A stretch of DNA of 64,000 nucleotides. Origin: Planctomycetaceae bacterium. GTDB taxonomy: Bacteria; Planctomycetota; Planctomycetia; Planctomycetales; Planctomycetaceae. This document shows positions 36,067-46,042 of the stretch, piece after piece. The DNA is taken from positions 1 through 64,000 of the forward strand of contig WFTL01000152.1 in NCBI GenBank assembly GCA_015485495.1, in the 5' to 3' direction. The position numbers and the translations under genes were made by a program. The first letter of the stretch is position 1. The number at the start of each line of letters is the position of its first letter. Under the pieces are notes generated by a model that was not told the origin of the DNA, made no database searches, and saw nothing but the letters and a program-made list of their open reading frames with translations.

Positions 36067-36498
36067 TCATCTGCGTCCCGGTGGTTCTGAACGGCCTGCC
36101 CGCAGACGGCTGTCGTCCAGAGCTTCACGGATGCGTTCTTCCACAACATTCAGCAAAGCATCGTGCAGGCCGAACGGCGGCGTCACCTGCCATGTGACGC
36201 CTGCGTGCGGCCGGGCTGCTCGCCGCACCAGTTCAGGAATGTCATGCTTCCAGTGTCGACCGGGCGACAGAAAATACGGAAAGACGATGACATGCCGGGC
36301 ACCACGCTGCACGCACGCAGTGAACGCTTCTGAAATATCCGGGGCGGCCAGTTCCATGTGAGCCGGTTCCACGATCTCCCGGCCGGTCAGCCGGCGAAAC
36401 CGCTCCACCGCTTCCAGGAGAAGTGTGTTGCTGTCGTCCGACCGGGATCCGTGATCGACGATGATGATGCCGATGGACCGATCCGGTGATCTGCTCAT
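36067..36498 (-). CDS. cbiX: Small CbiX-type sirohydrochlorin chelatase
   Basis: Predicted to insert Co(II) or Fe(II) into sirohydrochlorin. At 143 residues it is the short, single-domain form that works as a homodimer. Metal-site histidines are H16 in VDHGSR and H82/H85 in SPGRHWKHDI. The ATG overlaps the Nudix stop by 4 bases, so it is co-translated with Nudix and close behind fabI. Whether cobalt (B12) or iron (siroheme) is used cannot be told without its pathway neighbours, which are absent. Confidence 0.85.
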   Translation of the reverse strand: MSRSPDRSIGIIIVDHGSRSDDSNTLLLEAVERFRRLTGREIVEPAHMELAAPDISEAFTACVQRGARHVIVFPYFLSPGRHWKHDIPELVRRAARPHAGVTWQVTPPFGLHDALLNVVEERIREALDDSRLRAGRSEPPGRR

Positions 36499-36899
36499 GC
36501 TCCGTGTCGTTCCTGGAGTCGCCGAAGTGCGTCCTGATTGCCGGCCGGGAACTCCAGGGTGTGCAGTTCCGCCACAGGCACCCAGCGAAACGGTTCATGC
36601 GGCCGGGCCAGTCCAGGAAGGTCCGGACTCAGACAACAGTGCCAGAAATCCAGTTCGACTTCGTCATGGTCGTAGGTGTGTGTCGTGGTTGCCAGGTGCC
36701 GGCGGGGAATCACGATGAGTCCCGTTTCTTCACGGCATTCCCGCACGGCGGCCGCCCGGGTTGTTTCGTCGAACAGGCATTTGCCCCCGGGGAACTCGTT
36801 CAGGCCGCTCAGCGACTGCCCGTTTCCGCGCACACCGACCAGCACATGCCCGTCGGATTCCACGACCGCAACGGCCACTCGCACCGGTCCGCTCAACAC
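36495..36899 (-). CDS. Nudix (MutT-like) hydrolase
   Basis: 134 residues. A complete Nudix box begins at G39 (GX5EX7REUXEEXGU, with E45, R53-E54, E57-E58 and G60), so it hydrolyses a nucleoside diphosphate derivative. NEFPGGK just before the box is typical of MutT/8-oxo-dGTP-type enzymes. The GTG start abuts the fabI stop directly (TGA then GTG). A role in nucleotide sanitation is the family default; the substrate is not shown. Confidence 0.88.
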   Translation of the reverse strand: MLSGPVRVAVAVVESDGHVLVGVRGNGQSLSGLNEFPGGKCLFDETTRAAAVRECREETGLIVIPRRHLATTTHTYDHDEVELDFWHCCLSPDLPGLARPHEPFRWVPVAELHTLEFPAGNQDALRRLQERHGA

Positions 36900-37727
36900 T
36901 CACTCCCCTGCCTTCAGAGACGCGATGAAATCATCGGGAGGAGCGCCCATTTTGCTGAACCCGCAGTCCACATGGACCACTTCTGCCGTGATCCCGCCGG
37001 CCAGGTCGCTCAGCAGAAACATTCCGCTGTTCCCCACCTCTTCGGGCGTGATGTTCCGGCGCAGAGGAGCCACACCGCTGTACAGATTCAGCATCTGAGA
37101 AAAATCGCCCACTCCCATGGCACTGATCGTCCGCACCGGCCCGGCACTGATGGCATTGACCCGTGTGCCGCCCGGCCCCAGCTCGCTGGCCAGGTAGCGG
37201 ACACCGCATTCCAGTGCGGCCTTGCACAGCCCCATCAGGTTGTACCCGGGAATGACTTCCTCGCCACCGAAATAACTGAGCGTCAGGATGCTGGACGTCG
37301 GACTCAGAAGATCGCGCCGCCGGGCCGCTCCGGCCACGGCCAGCAGACTGTAGGCACTGATTTCCATTGCCTGGAGAAACCCCGCCCGGCTGACATTCCA
37401 GGTGGGACCTGTGAGGTCTTCCGGGGGAGCAAAGGCCACGCTGTGCAGCAGAAAATCAATCTGGCCGAATGCCGAAGCCGCCCGCTCCATCACAGCCGCA
37501 ATCTGCTCATCGTCGCAGACATCACAGGGAACAAGAAACTCTGCACCGATCGGCTCGACCAGCTTCGCCACCTTGCGCTCATTCTTGGGCCGGTCTCCCG
37601 TATCCGGAAGGTGCGTGAAACCCATCTTCGCACCCTGCTCGTGAAGTTTTTCGGTGATCGCCCAGGCGATGGACCGTTCATTGGCGATTCCCAGAACCAG
37701 ACCCTTTTTTCCTTCAAACAACTGCAT
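36900..37727 (-). CDS. fabI: Enoyl-[acyl-carrier-protein] reductase, FabI type
   Basis: Last step of the fatty-acid elongation cycle, NAD(P)H-dependent. A divergent short-chain dehydrogenase with the FabI signature: GIANERSIAWAI for the cofactor (13-24) rather than TGxxxGxG, SVAFAPPEDL, and the active pair Y-X6-K in YNLMGLCK. At 275 residues from ATG 37727 it has the normal FabI length; the longer frame from 37868 adds Arg/Ser-rich residues not seen in the family. It heads a compact run with the Nudix and CbiX genes. Confidence 0.94.
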   Translation of the reverse strand: MQLFEGKKGLVLGIANERSIAWAITEKLHEQGAKMGFTHLPDTGDRPKNERKVAKLVEPIGAEFLVPCDVCDDEQIAAVMERAASAFGQIDFLLHSVAFAPPEDLTGPTWNVSRAGFLQAMEISAYSLLAVAGAARRRDLLSPTSSILTLSYFGGEEVIPGYNLMGLCKAALECGVRYLASELGPGGTRVNAISAGPVRTISAMGVGDFSQMLNLYSGVAPLRRNITPEEVGNSGMFLLSDLAGGITAEVVHVDCGFSKMGAPPDDFIASLKAGE

Positions 37728-38212
37728 GTCGGTTCGTCTTTCCGTCAGACCGTCTGTCTGCCTTCCGCTTCGCCGTGATGCGGAAAACCGGCATGATAGA
37801 ATGTGGTGCCGCCTGAGGACAGTCCGGGACGAGTTCCCTTTCTTTTCCGCGTCTGGTCCGAGCGGCATTTGCAGTGAACCGGAAGCCCCGCGCCGGCTCC
37901 CCGTATGTCAGCAGCGATGGATGATCCGAGGCACGATCTTCGTCATAGAATGAGCGAAAGTCGGCAGGTGTGTTGTTCAGATCAATCTGAAGCGTGAGCG
38001 GTGGAGGCCTTCGGCAGGATCCTCAAAGACTCCTCACCCGATACCCACAGGCCTGACACCTAAGCGCCCTGATCCGGTTGCTCGTCCCGCCCCGGAGACA
38101 GTTCGAAAGGGGATGTCGCACCACGCGGGGCTGATTCGTACTCACACAACGCCGGCTGAAAATGACAGGCTGGATGTCTTCCGTCGAAAATCTGCAGACG
38201 TCTGGTTACTGG
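37728..38212. other. 485-base gap, no gene recognised
   Basis: Holds the fabI upstream region. The part near 37985-38110 is GC-rich and could fold, but I could not match it to SRP RNA, 6S, tmRNA or RNase P. Short frames on both strands are not protein-like. Confidence 0.35.
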
Positions 38213-39292
38213 CTACGGGATCGTGTTTCCGGATGGCCCGGACTGCGGGGGCTGTTTTTTCTGATTGAGCAGATGAAAGGGGCCCGGACGACCGGCGACG
38301 GAAGCGGATTCTCGCCAGCGGACGACGATGTCGGGATGATCCGTAAAGACTCCGTCGGCTCCGGCCTGCCGCACCACCCAGTCCAGAAGCCGTTCAGCGG
38401 ACGGCACCGATTTCGGCAGGTAGTCGATTCGCACGGTCCACACATGGACTTCCAGAGCATGCTGATGGGCCACTGTGACGACGTCCGTCAGTTCCGGCTG
38501 CGGGTCGTCTCCGCCGTGAACGTCCTTCAGCACGCAGCCGATTTCCAGACCGAGGCCATCCACGACGCGGGCATATTCCTGAATCGCCGTCCGGTCGGGA
38601 ACCGACCGCAAAAGCTGAATAAGCGGCAGACGGCATTTCAGTTCGGTCCGCAGGCGCTTCAGCTCGTCCGTTTCAAAGCACTGCAGAAAGACGGGATCGT
38701 CAGCGTCTGTCAGTCCGTACTCCGTCAGAACGTTCAGCACAGCGGCCGTCACATCCAGTCCCTGCCGACGATGCCACTGCGGCCGTTTCAGTTCGATGTA
38801 CAGGCCGGTTTTCGTACCGCGGGAATGATCGAGTCCGCGAATGAGTTCAATCTGCTCACGCAGTGTGCAGATATGAAATGTGCCCAGGTTCTGAGGAAAA
38901 CGTCGGATGCCTTTCAGATTCCATCGTTCATGAACCCGAAGCTGACGGAGTTCGTCCAGCAGAAAATCGCACACGTACCAGTGTCCATTGTCGCGGCAGC
39001 GATCCGGAAACCGGGTGGCCACATCTGTCACATCGTCCAGCGTCACATCGTGAAGCACAACCGGAACGCCGTCCTTCGTCAGAACACAGTCCTGTTCGAT
39101 GTAATCGGCTCCCAGAGCATGGGCAAAGGCGGCCGATTCCAGAGTGTGTTCCGGCAGATACCCGCAGGCTCCGCGATGGGCGATCACGATGGGCGATGGT
39201 TCTCCCACAGGCCGCGAGACAGCATCGGTGTCGCCCGATGCGGCCGGCAGCCGGTTCAGAACCACCAGGAAAACGATCAGCAGCCACTTCAT
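38213..39292 (-). CDS. Exported GlpQ-type glycerophosphodiester phosphodiesterase
   Basis: Hydrolyses glycerophosphodiesters to glycerol-3-phosphate and alcohol, likely in the periplasm. A signal peptide (1-19, ending PAASG) is followed by the family core: HRGACGYLPEHT (39-50), EQDCVLTKDGVPVVLHD (66-82) with the two His (39, 81) and acidic metal ligands, and a late strand with VWTVR and DGVFTDHPD. ATG 39292 overlaps the stop of the CBM9-like gene (ATGA); the reading frame before it is not signal-like. At 359 residues it is the periplasmic GlpQ size rather than the shorter UgpQ. Confidence 0.9.
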   Translation of the reverse strand: MKWLLIVFLVVLNRLPAASGDTDAVSRPVGEPSPIVIAHRGACGYLPEHTLESAAFAHALGADYIEQDCVLTKDGVPVVLHDVTLDDVTDVATRFPDRCRDNGHWYVCDFLLDELRQLRVHERWNLKGIRRFPQNLGTFHICTLREQIELIRGLDHSRGTKTGLYIELKRPQWHRRQGLDVTAAVLNVLTEYGLTDADDPVFLQCFETDELKRLRTELKCRLPLIQLLRSVPDRTAIQEYARVVDGLGLEIGCVLKDVHGGDDPQPELTDVVTVAHQHALEVHVWTVRIDYLPKSVPSAERLLDWVVRQAGADGVFTDHPDIVVRWRESASVAGRPGPFHLLNQKKQPPQSGPSGNTIP

Positions 39293-39951
39293 TCGTCTGT
39301 CAGCTCCAGATGAACCCACAGGGAAGGATTCCAGGAAAACGGGAAGTCGTCCGTGACGGTCAGCGGCTGTCGGCCCAGTTCCGTATCATGCACCATGCAG
39401 AAGAATCCCAGACGCCGCAGTTCGTCGATTTCACGAAATCCGTAAAGCTGACTGCCGGGAATCCAGACCTCCAGATCGTAGCCGTTTTCGACGGCGTGCG
39501 TCCGCATCAGAAAACGCTGCGTCTGCATTTCCTGACGGATTTCTCTCTGCTGAGCGATCGGTACGCTGCGGGCGGACGGCTCGCCGTCCTGATTCTCATC
39601 GCAGACCACACACAGAACACGGTGACAATATGCCGTGGCCCGATGCACGGTGCCTGTCGGACGCGTGTCGATCCACAGTTCGATGCCGTCGCATGCATCA
39701 GCATCCGGCGGACACGGTTCCACGGGCGCGGACCGCCCCCGCACGGCCAGCAGCACCGCCAGACCGTCACGGTTCCAGCCCAGAGTCACCTGACTGAAGT
39801 TCGGAACGCTGTCGTCCAAAGCCAGAAACGGCAGCCGTCCTCGCTCGTCCAGCGACAGCAGACGCCCCCGCTTCTTCCGGGACGGACCGGAACAGGCCGG
39901 AACACAGATCCGGTAATCGAACAGCAAACCGGCCGGAACAATCTGAGACAC
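39289..39951 (-). CDS. CBM9-like/DOMON-type sugar-binding protein, no signal seen
   Basis: 220 residues from a GTG. Beta-rich with elements typical of family-9 carbohydrate-binding domains: DGIELWIDTR (about 88-97), a mid QTQRF strand and GYDLEVWIPG (about 156-165). No signal peptide is apparent. It is coupled to the phosphodiesterase by a 4-base overlap, so both may deal with lipid- or wall-linked polyol phosphates; this is inferred. It could instead be a stand-alone domain of unknown ligand. Confidence 0.6.
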   Translation of the reverse strand: MSQIVPAGLLFDYRICVPACSGPSRKKRGRLLSLDERGRLPFLALDDSVPNFSQVTLGWNRDGLAVLLAVRGRSAPVEPCPPDADACDGIELWIDTRPTGTVHRATAYCHRVLCVVCDENQDGEPSARSVPIAQQREIRQEMQTQRFLMRTHAVENGYDLEVWIPGSQLYGFREIDELRRLGFFCMVHDTELGRQPLTVTDDFPFSWNPSLWVHLELTDE

Positions 39952-40077
39952 GTGCAGTCAGCCGCTGTACCAGGTCACAGTCCCCCCCGGGGTGACGGTT
40001 CCCCAGGTTCCGCCCGTTCATCCGCGATCCACCTCGGTGGACACGGACAACAGGTCATCCATCATTCCCTTCAGAAC

Positions 40078-40827
40078 TCATTCTGAACCGGCCGGCTGTT
40101 CATCGCGACGGTTTTCGGCTTTCCGGCGCTTCGGCATTTTTTTGCTGCCGGAAAACTCCAGGGTGCCGGTCTGCCCGCCGAAATCATAACTCACCTCTCC
40201 GGCCAGACGGGAACCGCGGGGCGTTCCCTGAAAGTTGAGAACGATTTCCTGGCCGATGTCGGCACGCACCGTGAAGCGGAGTTCGTTTTCTTTGAGCTGC
40301 ACATCGGACAAAGGCAGTTCCCCGGCCAGCGGACTGTCATAAACACCGCCGAACTCCGGTTTGTTGTATGTCAGCCGCAGAGTCGGAGACAGCACCTGTC
40401 CCTCCGGGGTGACGATTTCCAGTTCCCAGTCACCGACGACGTCCGCCGGTTCGGTCGCCCGCTTTGCCAGCCAGTCATACGTGCCGACATCAGCGATGCG
40501 AACGAATCCGGCGATCTCATCGTCCTGGACCTCCCCCGAAAACATCAGTTCCAGTTCCTGTCCTTCGTAGTCCACGGTGAACCCGAACGACACGCTGTTT
40601 CCGTCGACGCTGCCGTCGGAAATTTCCACGTCGAGATTCTGGTCATCGTAGGTTCCGGTCAGAGACGTGCCGTTGAATGCCAGTTTCAGCCGGCTTTCGA
40701 TGATGGTCCCGTTGACATCGGATTCCCACCGCCAGGTTCCGGACGGATCCACCGGCCGGTTGTCTTCGGCCTGAGTACTGACAGACAGATTCAGAACACA
40801 CAGACCGATCAGAAAAAGACGCATCAT
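40078..40827 (-). CDS. Exported protein with two beta-rich repeats
   Basis: 249 residues. The signal peptide ends near STQA/ED (residue 19). Two homologous units follow, about 28-115 and 128-220, each with a G(T/D)W start, a (L/T)KL/RLTYN strand, a GTYD/GGVYD turn, a (V/L)SF/LRFTV strand and an (L)AG(F/E)V end; this is a lipocalin-like or sugar-amidase-inhibitor-like pattern. The C-terminal 30 residues are basic and polar. GGAG lies 6 bases before the ATG at 40827 (a second ATG follows). Function not known. The family occurs mainly as secreted planctomycete-type proteins, by my impression. Confidence 0.7.
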   Translation of the reverse strand: MMRLFLIGLCVLNLSVSTQAEDNRPVDPSGTWRWESDVNGTIIESRLKLAFNGTSLTGTYDDQNLDVEISDGSVDGNSVSFGFTVDYEGQELELMFSGEVQDDEIAGFVRIADVGTYDWLAKRATEPADVVGDWELEIVTPEGQVLSPTLRLTYNKPEFGGVYDSPLAGELPLSDVQLKENELRFTVRADIGQEIVLNFQGTPRGSRLAGEVSYDFGGQTGTLEFSGSKKMPKRRKAENRRDEQPAGSE

Positions 40828-41125
40828 TCCGAACTCCGACTGAAAGGAAGGTTTCAGCTCAGAAACTGAGATCAACGGACAGTCGCCATCCGCCGTCAGG
40901 CCTGAACACGGGGTCCCATGCGGGGTTCCGGCCGCAGACCTCGGAAGGCCGGATGCCGACGGAGACGATGATGTCAGTGAAGCGAAAGACAACCTTCATG
41001 TCCAGGATTTCTGAACAACAGTGCCCGGAATGTCGTTTTTCCCGTTCGGTCGGCTTCCTGCAGTCCGGTTGCTGACGCGGCCGTCCCGATCGTGTTATCC
41101 TGGACATTCAGAAAAGGAACCTGTC

Positions 41126-42190
41126 ATGGAATGCCTGTTCCGGCAGCCGGTCATGGCGGCTGCCGTTTTTGCCATGCTGATATGCCGGGCAGATCACCGG
41201 GCGCTGCCGCAGCCGTCCGATCCGGCCGATGATGGATTCCGAAAATCCGCAGGCCGGCCGGATGACCGGCAGCCGGAAGAACTGCCGGTTCTGCTGTCTC
41301 GTCTGCTGCGCGATACGGCAGCTCTGAACCCGAAGCAGTCCGTGCGGGTCGACCTGCAGGAAAAACGCGTGTTTCTGGTGACGCGCGTTTCCTGCCGCAA
41401 CTGTGTCCTGGAAATGCTCTGCGTGCCGCGCGGGCAGCGGGAACACGAAACGATTCTGAATGTCGATGCCCGTGCTGTCGCCGTACACACAGCGCTGCTG
41501 GCTGTCGGCCTGCGGCCGGGCCGCCCGGCCGTCTTCTTTCCCGAATATCGTCCTCCCGAAGGACCGCCTCTGCAACTGACGGTCCACTGGGTCGATGCAC
41601 AGAACGTGCTGCGGTCCGCAGATGCCCGGTCGTGGATTCGGCATTCCATTCATCGGTATTTCTCCTGGCCGCTGGAACGCCCGCCGTCGGACATCACGTT
41701 TCCGCACGGCGAACTGCGTTACGACCCGGTCAACAAACAGCTCATCTGGTACGGTCCCATGACCCGCGATCAGCGCGATGCCCTGATGGGCCTGTCGAAC
41801 GACGAGCCGTACCGGAAGGGCATTGCCCATTTTTTTCACGTCAGTCAGTCGCGGCCGATGACGGCGACATTCGTGTTCGCCGGCAGCCAGTGGGACACGA
41901 TCGAAGGGACAGGCCGGCGCGTGTACGCCGCCGAAGACGGACATCTGATTACCGTGGCCAATTTTTCTGCCGCCACGATCGATGTGGCCGAAGAAAGCAC
42001 GGCTGCGGACGGCGGCCAGCTTTACGAAGCCTGGGAAGACCGGATTCCTCCGGAAGGAACCCCCGTTCTTCTGGAAATCCGTCGCCGATCCGAACCGACC
42101 GCCGGCCAGAACGCGTCCGACCAGCCGGATGCTTCCTCCACGGCACCTGAACCGCCGCAGCCCGCTTCCCGTCTCGATGACCCGCCATGA
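41126..42190 (+). CDS. Exported YdjY-domain protein
   Basis: 354 residues with a signal or anchor helix (about 10-21). Residues about 70-170 match the YdjY domain: a VLEMLC...GxREHExIL pattern, then [14 protein letters not shown] and a [15 protein letters not shown] segment. A C-terminal region of about 150 residues, beginning near HGELRYDP, completes a second beta domain, and the last 30 residues are polar and Pro-rich. It is first in a group with the sulfatase (4-base overlap) and symporter. The function of YdjY is not known; the context suggests a role at the cell surface with sulfated polymers. Confidence 0.78.
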   Translation: MECLFRQPVMAAAVFAMLICRADHRALPQPSDPADDGFRKSAGRPDDRQPEELPVLLSRLLRDTAALNPKQSVRVDLQEKRVFLVTRVSCRNCVLEMLCVPRGQREHETILNVDARAVAVHTALLAVGLRPGRPAVFFPEYRPPEGPPLQLTVHWVDAQNVLRSADARSWIRHSIHRYFSWPLERPPSDITFPHGELRYDPVNKQLIWYGPMTRDQRDALMGLSNDEPYRKGIAHFFHVSQSRPMTATFVFAGSQWDTIEGTGRRVYAAEDGHLITVANFSAATIDVAEESTAADGGQLYEAWEDRIPPEGTPVLLEIRRRSEPTAGQNASDQPDASSTAPEPPQPASRLDDPP

Positions 42191-43671
42191 GTTCCGACTG
42201 TTTTCCCGCATGGATCCGGATCGTCTGTCAGGCCGTTCTGGCAGTGTCCTGTCTGTTCTCACCAGTCGGCCGGACACGCGCACAGGATCAGAACGCCGCC
42301 GGCATCGTGTTTTTTCTGGTTGATGATCTGGGCTGGACAGACACGGGAATCTACGGCAGTTCTTTCTACGAAACGCCGCACATCGACAGTCTGGCGGCCG
42401 GCGGCATGCGGTTTACGAACGCATCAGCAGCCAGTCCCGTCTGTTCACCCACTCGGGCCAGTCTGCTGACCGGCCGCCATCCGGTGCGTGTCGACATCAC
42501 CGACTGGATTCCCGGTCGTCCCGTATCGCGCATCTCCAATCCTCGTTTTCAGCACGTGGAAGACCGCAGTGCGCTGGCTTTGAGCGAACGGACACTGGCC
42601 GAAGTGCTCAAAACGCACGGGTATCAGACATGTTTCATCGGCAAATGGCATCTGGGCGGTGACGGGCACCTGCCGACGGATCAGGGATTCGATATCAACA
42701 TCGGCGGTTTTCACGCCGGGTCTCCACCGGGAGGTTATTACAGCCCGTGGAACAACCCGTATCTGAAAGCTCAGGACGATCACGAATACCTGCCGCAGCG
42801 GCTTGCGGATGAAGCCGTGTCGTTTCTGAAAACCCGCGACCCGGATCGTCCGTTTCTGCTGTATCTGTCGTGGTACAGTGTCCACACGCCCGTGCAGCCG
42901 GACGTTCGCACGGTGGATCACTTCCGATCGAAAGCAGCCGCCCTGGGACCGGCGCCGGATCCGGCTGCGGAGCGGACGGCCGCCACGCGCAGCCGGCAGG
43001 ACAATCCGGAATACGCGTCCATGATTTCTGCGGTGGATCGCGGAGTGGGCGACGTCCTGCAGACACTGGAAGAACTGAACATCGCCGACCGGACGGTCGT
43101 GTGTTTCTTTTCCGACAACGGAGGCCTGTCCACACTTTCGGCCGGCCGCACAGGACCGACGAGCAACCGGCCTCTGCGGGCCGGCAAGGGCTGGCTGTAT
43201 GAAGGCGGAATTCGGGTACCGCTGCTGATCCGGGCTCCCGGAATCACTCAGCCCGGATCTGTCAGTGATGCGGTTGTCAGCAGCATCGATCTGTTTCCGA
43301 CTCTGCTGGACCTGGTCCGTGTGCCGCTTCCGAAAAACATCGTCACGGACGGTGTCAGCCTGAGGCCCGTTCTGGAAGGAAGCGGCCGCCTGCCGGACCG
43401 ATCGCTGTACTGGCATTATCCGCATTATCACGGCAGCGGCTGGACGCCGGGAGCCGCCATCCGGACCGGGCGCTGGAAGCTGATCGAATTCTGGGAGGAA
43501 GACCGGACGGAACTGTACGATCTGGCGGCCGATCCCGGTGAGCAGCACGATCTGAGCGAACAGGATCCTGTTCGGCTGCGGGCGATGAAAGCCCGCCTGC
43601 ATGCCTGGCAGCAGGCGATGAAAGCTCGGATGCCGCGTCCGAATCCGGAATGGATCCCGCCGGAATCCTGA
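42187..43671 (+). CDS. Exported sulfatase (arylsulfatase family)
   Basis: Hydrolyses sulfate esters, possibly on sulfated glycans. After a signal (about 12-33) the catalytic core has DDLGWTDTG (46-54) for Ca2+ and the formylglycine motif CSPTR (C86-R90) with the Cys needed for maturation; further motifs are GKWHLGG (about 152-158), [10 protein letters not shown] (about 229-238) and a C-terminal KLIEFW. Length 494 is normal. ATGA overlap with the YdjY gene shows coupling. A formylglycine-generating enzyme would be required and is not in this window. The substrate is unpredicted; planctomycetes often have many such genes. Confidence 0.93.
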   Translation: MSSDCFPAWIRIVCQAVLAVSCLFSPVGRTRAQDQNAAGIVFFLVDDLGWTDTGIYGSSFYETPHIDSLAAGGMRFTNASAASPVCSPTRASLLTGRHPVRVDITDWIPGRPVSRISNPRFQHVEDRSALALSERTLAEVLKTHGYQTCFIGKWHLGGDGHLPTDQGFDINIGGFHAGSPPGGYYSPWNNPYLKAQDDHEYLPQRLADEAVSFLKTRDPDRPFLLYLSWYSVHTPVQPDVRTVDHFRSKAAALGPAPDPAAERTAATRSRQDNPEYASMISAVDRGVGDVLQTLEELNIADRTVVCFFSDNGGLSTLSAGRTGPTSNRPLRAGKGWLYEGGIRVPLLIRAPGITQPGSVSDAVVSSIDLFPTLLDLVRVPLPKNIVTDGVSLRPVLEGSGRLPDRSLYWHYPHYHGSGWTPGAAIRTGRWKLIEFWEEDRTELYDLAADPGEQHDLSEQDPVRLRAMKARLHAWQQAMKARMPRPNPEWIPPES

Positions 43672-43815
43672 TGTCTGCCGACCGGCCGTTCCGACGGACG
43701 TCTGACTGCGGCCGATTGCCACATTCCCCGACCACGATGCTGGTGTCTCCGCCGGATCGTTCTATTCTGTGACTTCCCGCTGTTTTCCGTTCTTCATTCG
43801 AACATCGTTACCGGC

Positions 43816-45924
43816 ATGGACACGATCGATTACCTCGTTCTGATTCTGTACTTTCTGGGCATGTCCGGAATCGGCCTGTGGGCGATGACCCGCGTGAAGA
43901 ACCAGGAAGATTTCTTTCTGGGCGGCCGCCGATTCGGAAAGCTGTTCCAGACGTTCGCGGCATTCGGCGCCGGCACCGGATCCGCCGATCCGGTCAACAC
44001 AGCCCGCGGAACATTTGCCAGCGGTATGAGCGGCATGTGGAGCGTGATGTACTGGCTGTTCGTCACGCCGATCTACTGGATCACGGCAGTGTGGTATCGC
44101 CGCATGCGCTGCCTGACACTGGGCGACTGGTTCGTGGAACGCTACGAATCGCGGGGCCTGGGTGTGGCGTACGCTCTGTTCGGCTGCTTCTATTACATGA
44201 CCTACGGAGCCATGCTGTTTACGGCCATCGGCAAGGTGGCCACGCCGCTGCTGGGCGATCAGCTTTTCGGCCTGCCTCTGCAGACGGCACTGCTGCCGCT
44301 GATTGCCATCATCATTTCTGTTTACGGCCTGCTGGGAGGGCTGGCGGCCGCCTACTGGACAGATCTCATCCAGGGCATCTGCATCATCGTCCTGTCGGTG
44401 CTGCTGATTCCGTTCGGCCTGTCGGCCGTCGTGGAACGCTTCGGAAACGAAGGAGACACCTGGACCGACGGTTTCCGTGTGATGCACGAACAGCTTCCGG
44501 AAACGAGTTTCACCATTCTGGGAGCCGACACATCCAGTGAGTTCCCTTTGTATGCCATCGTGTCGATCGTCATCATCAACATGGTGGGCATCGTTCTGAC
44601 ACCTCATTTCCTGGTCACCGGCGGCGGCAGTGCCAAAGACGAATTCGATGCCCGCATGGGACTGGTGTCCGGAAACCTCATGAAACGTTTCTGTACGATC
44701 GGCTGGGTGATCACGGCCCTGATCGTCCTGACACTGTTTTCGTCACGTCCGGATCTGATTGCCGATCCGGATCTGGCCTGGGGAACCGCCACCAGAGAAC
44801 TTCTGGGGCCTCCGGGCATCGGCCTGGTGGGACTCATGCTGGCCTGTCTCCTGGCGGCTCTGATGAGCAGTGTGGACTGTTACATGCTTGTCTGTTCCGC
44901 TCTGGTCGTTCGCAATATCTATGTGCCGTTTTTCGATCCGGACGCGGACGAATCGGAATGCGTTTCGGTGGCCCGGCTGGTCGGTCTGGCCGTGGTGGCC
45001 GGAAGCGTCGCTCTGGCCCTGACCATCAACGACATGTTTCAGAATCTGCAGCTCACCTGGATCGTGCCGGTTCTGTTCGCTGCCGTGTTCTGGACGGGGA
45101 TGTACTGGCGACGGGCCACCACCACCGCGGCCTGGATCACCTTCACGTTCTGTCTGCTGTTCTTTTTCGTCGCGCCGATCGTCATTCCGATCGCTCTTCC
45201 GGACCTGAAAACGGATCCGGAATACACCCGCACAAGTTTTCTCGTGGAAACAACCACCACACGACCGGCCGCGCCGTCCGATGTCGCCCGCCGCCGGGCG
45301 GAAATCGCATCCTGGACGCCCGACAGCGGCCGGCCGCGGCCGCAGCCGCTGGCTCCGGGTGACCCGGTGACCCAGACGAAGCGCCACGGCGGCGTGCCGC
45401 TGTTCTGGACCGGACGTGTTGTTCCGGACGGCCCGGAACAGCTTGTGGAAATCCGCCGCCGCGATGTCGACGGAGGCCAGGAAATCGTCTGGCGCCGCAC
45501 GGGCCCGCTGCGTGCGTCCGGGCGTTTCCGTCTGGAAATGATTCTGCTCGACCGTCTCGGCATCAATCTGGAAGCCATGAGTGCCCCGGCCATTCGCACG
45601 CTCGATCTGCCGATCGCCACGGTGGTGCCGTTCGTCATCATGATCGTCTTCAGTTTCATCACCCGCCGCAACCGGACGGACGTTCTGGATCGGCTGTACG
45701 TTCGAATGAAAACGCCCGTGCATGCTGATCCCGATCTGGACCGGGCGGAAGTCGAAGCGGGGTATGCGAACCCGTCACGGTTCGATGATCGCCGTCTGTT
45801 TCCCGGCACCGATCTGGAATTTCAGAAACCCACCCTGCTGGATGTCGGAGGTTTTCTGATATCGTTCCTGCTGTGTTTCGGTATCATCGGCCTGATGATG
45901 CTCATCGCCCGGATCGGAACCTGA
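43816..45924 (+). CDS. Sodium/solute symporter family transporter
   Basis: 702-residue integral membrane protein with about 13-14 helices, the last near residue 675. The N-terminus is typical of SLC5/SSS: a DYLVLI start, GIGLWAMTR, FLGGRRFGK, and GTGSADPVNTARG on helix 2. It also has GGLAAAYWTDLIQG and a conserved mid-helix near residue 210. A hydrophilic extension (about 480-570) with many Arg and Pro interrupts the usual helix pack before the final two helices. It could import the product of the adjacent sulfatase. SSS is clear; substrate is not. Confidence 0.88.
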   Translation: MDTIDYLVLILYFLGMSGIGLWAMTRVKNQEDFFLGGRRFGKLFQTFAAFGAGTGSADPVNTARGTFASGMSGMWSVMYWLFVTPIYWITAVWYRRMRCLTLGDWFVERYESRGLGVAYALFGCFYYMTYGAMLFTAIGKVATPLLGDQLFGLPLQTALLPLIAIIISVYGLLGGLAAAYWTDLIQGICIIVLSVLLIPFGLSAVVERFGNEGDTWTDGFRVMHEQLPETSFTILGADTSSEFPLYAIVSIVIINMVGIVLTPHFLVTGGGSAKDEFDARMGLVSGNLMKRFCTIGWVITALIVLTLFSSRPDLIADPDLAWGTATRELLGPPGIGLVGLMLACLLAALMSSVDCYMLVCSALVVRNIYVPFFDPDADESECVSVARLVGLAVVAGSVALALTINDMFQNLQLTWIVPVLFAAVFWTGMYWRRATTTAAWITFTFCLLFFFVAPIVIPIALPDLKTDPEYTRTSFLVETTTTRPAAPSDVARRRAEIASWTPDSGRPRPQPLAPGDPVTQTKRHGGVPLFWTGRVVPDGPEQLVEIRRRDVDGGQEIVWRRTGPLRASGRFRLEMILLDRLGINLEAMSAPAIRTLDLPIATVVPFVIMIVFSFITRRNRTDVLDRLYVRMKTPVHADPDLDRAEVEAGYANPSRFDDRRLFPGTDLEFQKPTLLDVGGFLISFLLCFGIIGLMMLIARIGT

Positions 45925-46042
45925 TTCGGGACGAATCGGCATGTGATTCCACGGGATCGGCGGAAACCTCGCAGCGTGGTGACTCCGCTGAACACCGTGC
46001 CGAACTTCAGCCGCCTGCTTCCTGCAACACGGACCATTTTTC

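Noticed and set aside
37985-38110. GC-rich structured stretch as a possible small RNA
   Set aside because: No match by eye to SRP RNA, 6S, RNase P or riboswitch consensus elements; without covariance searching it is only a fold-prone spacer.
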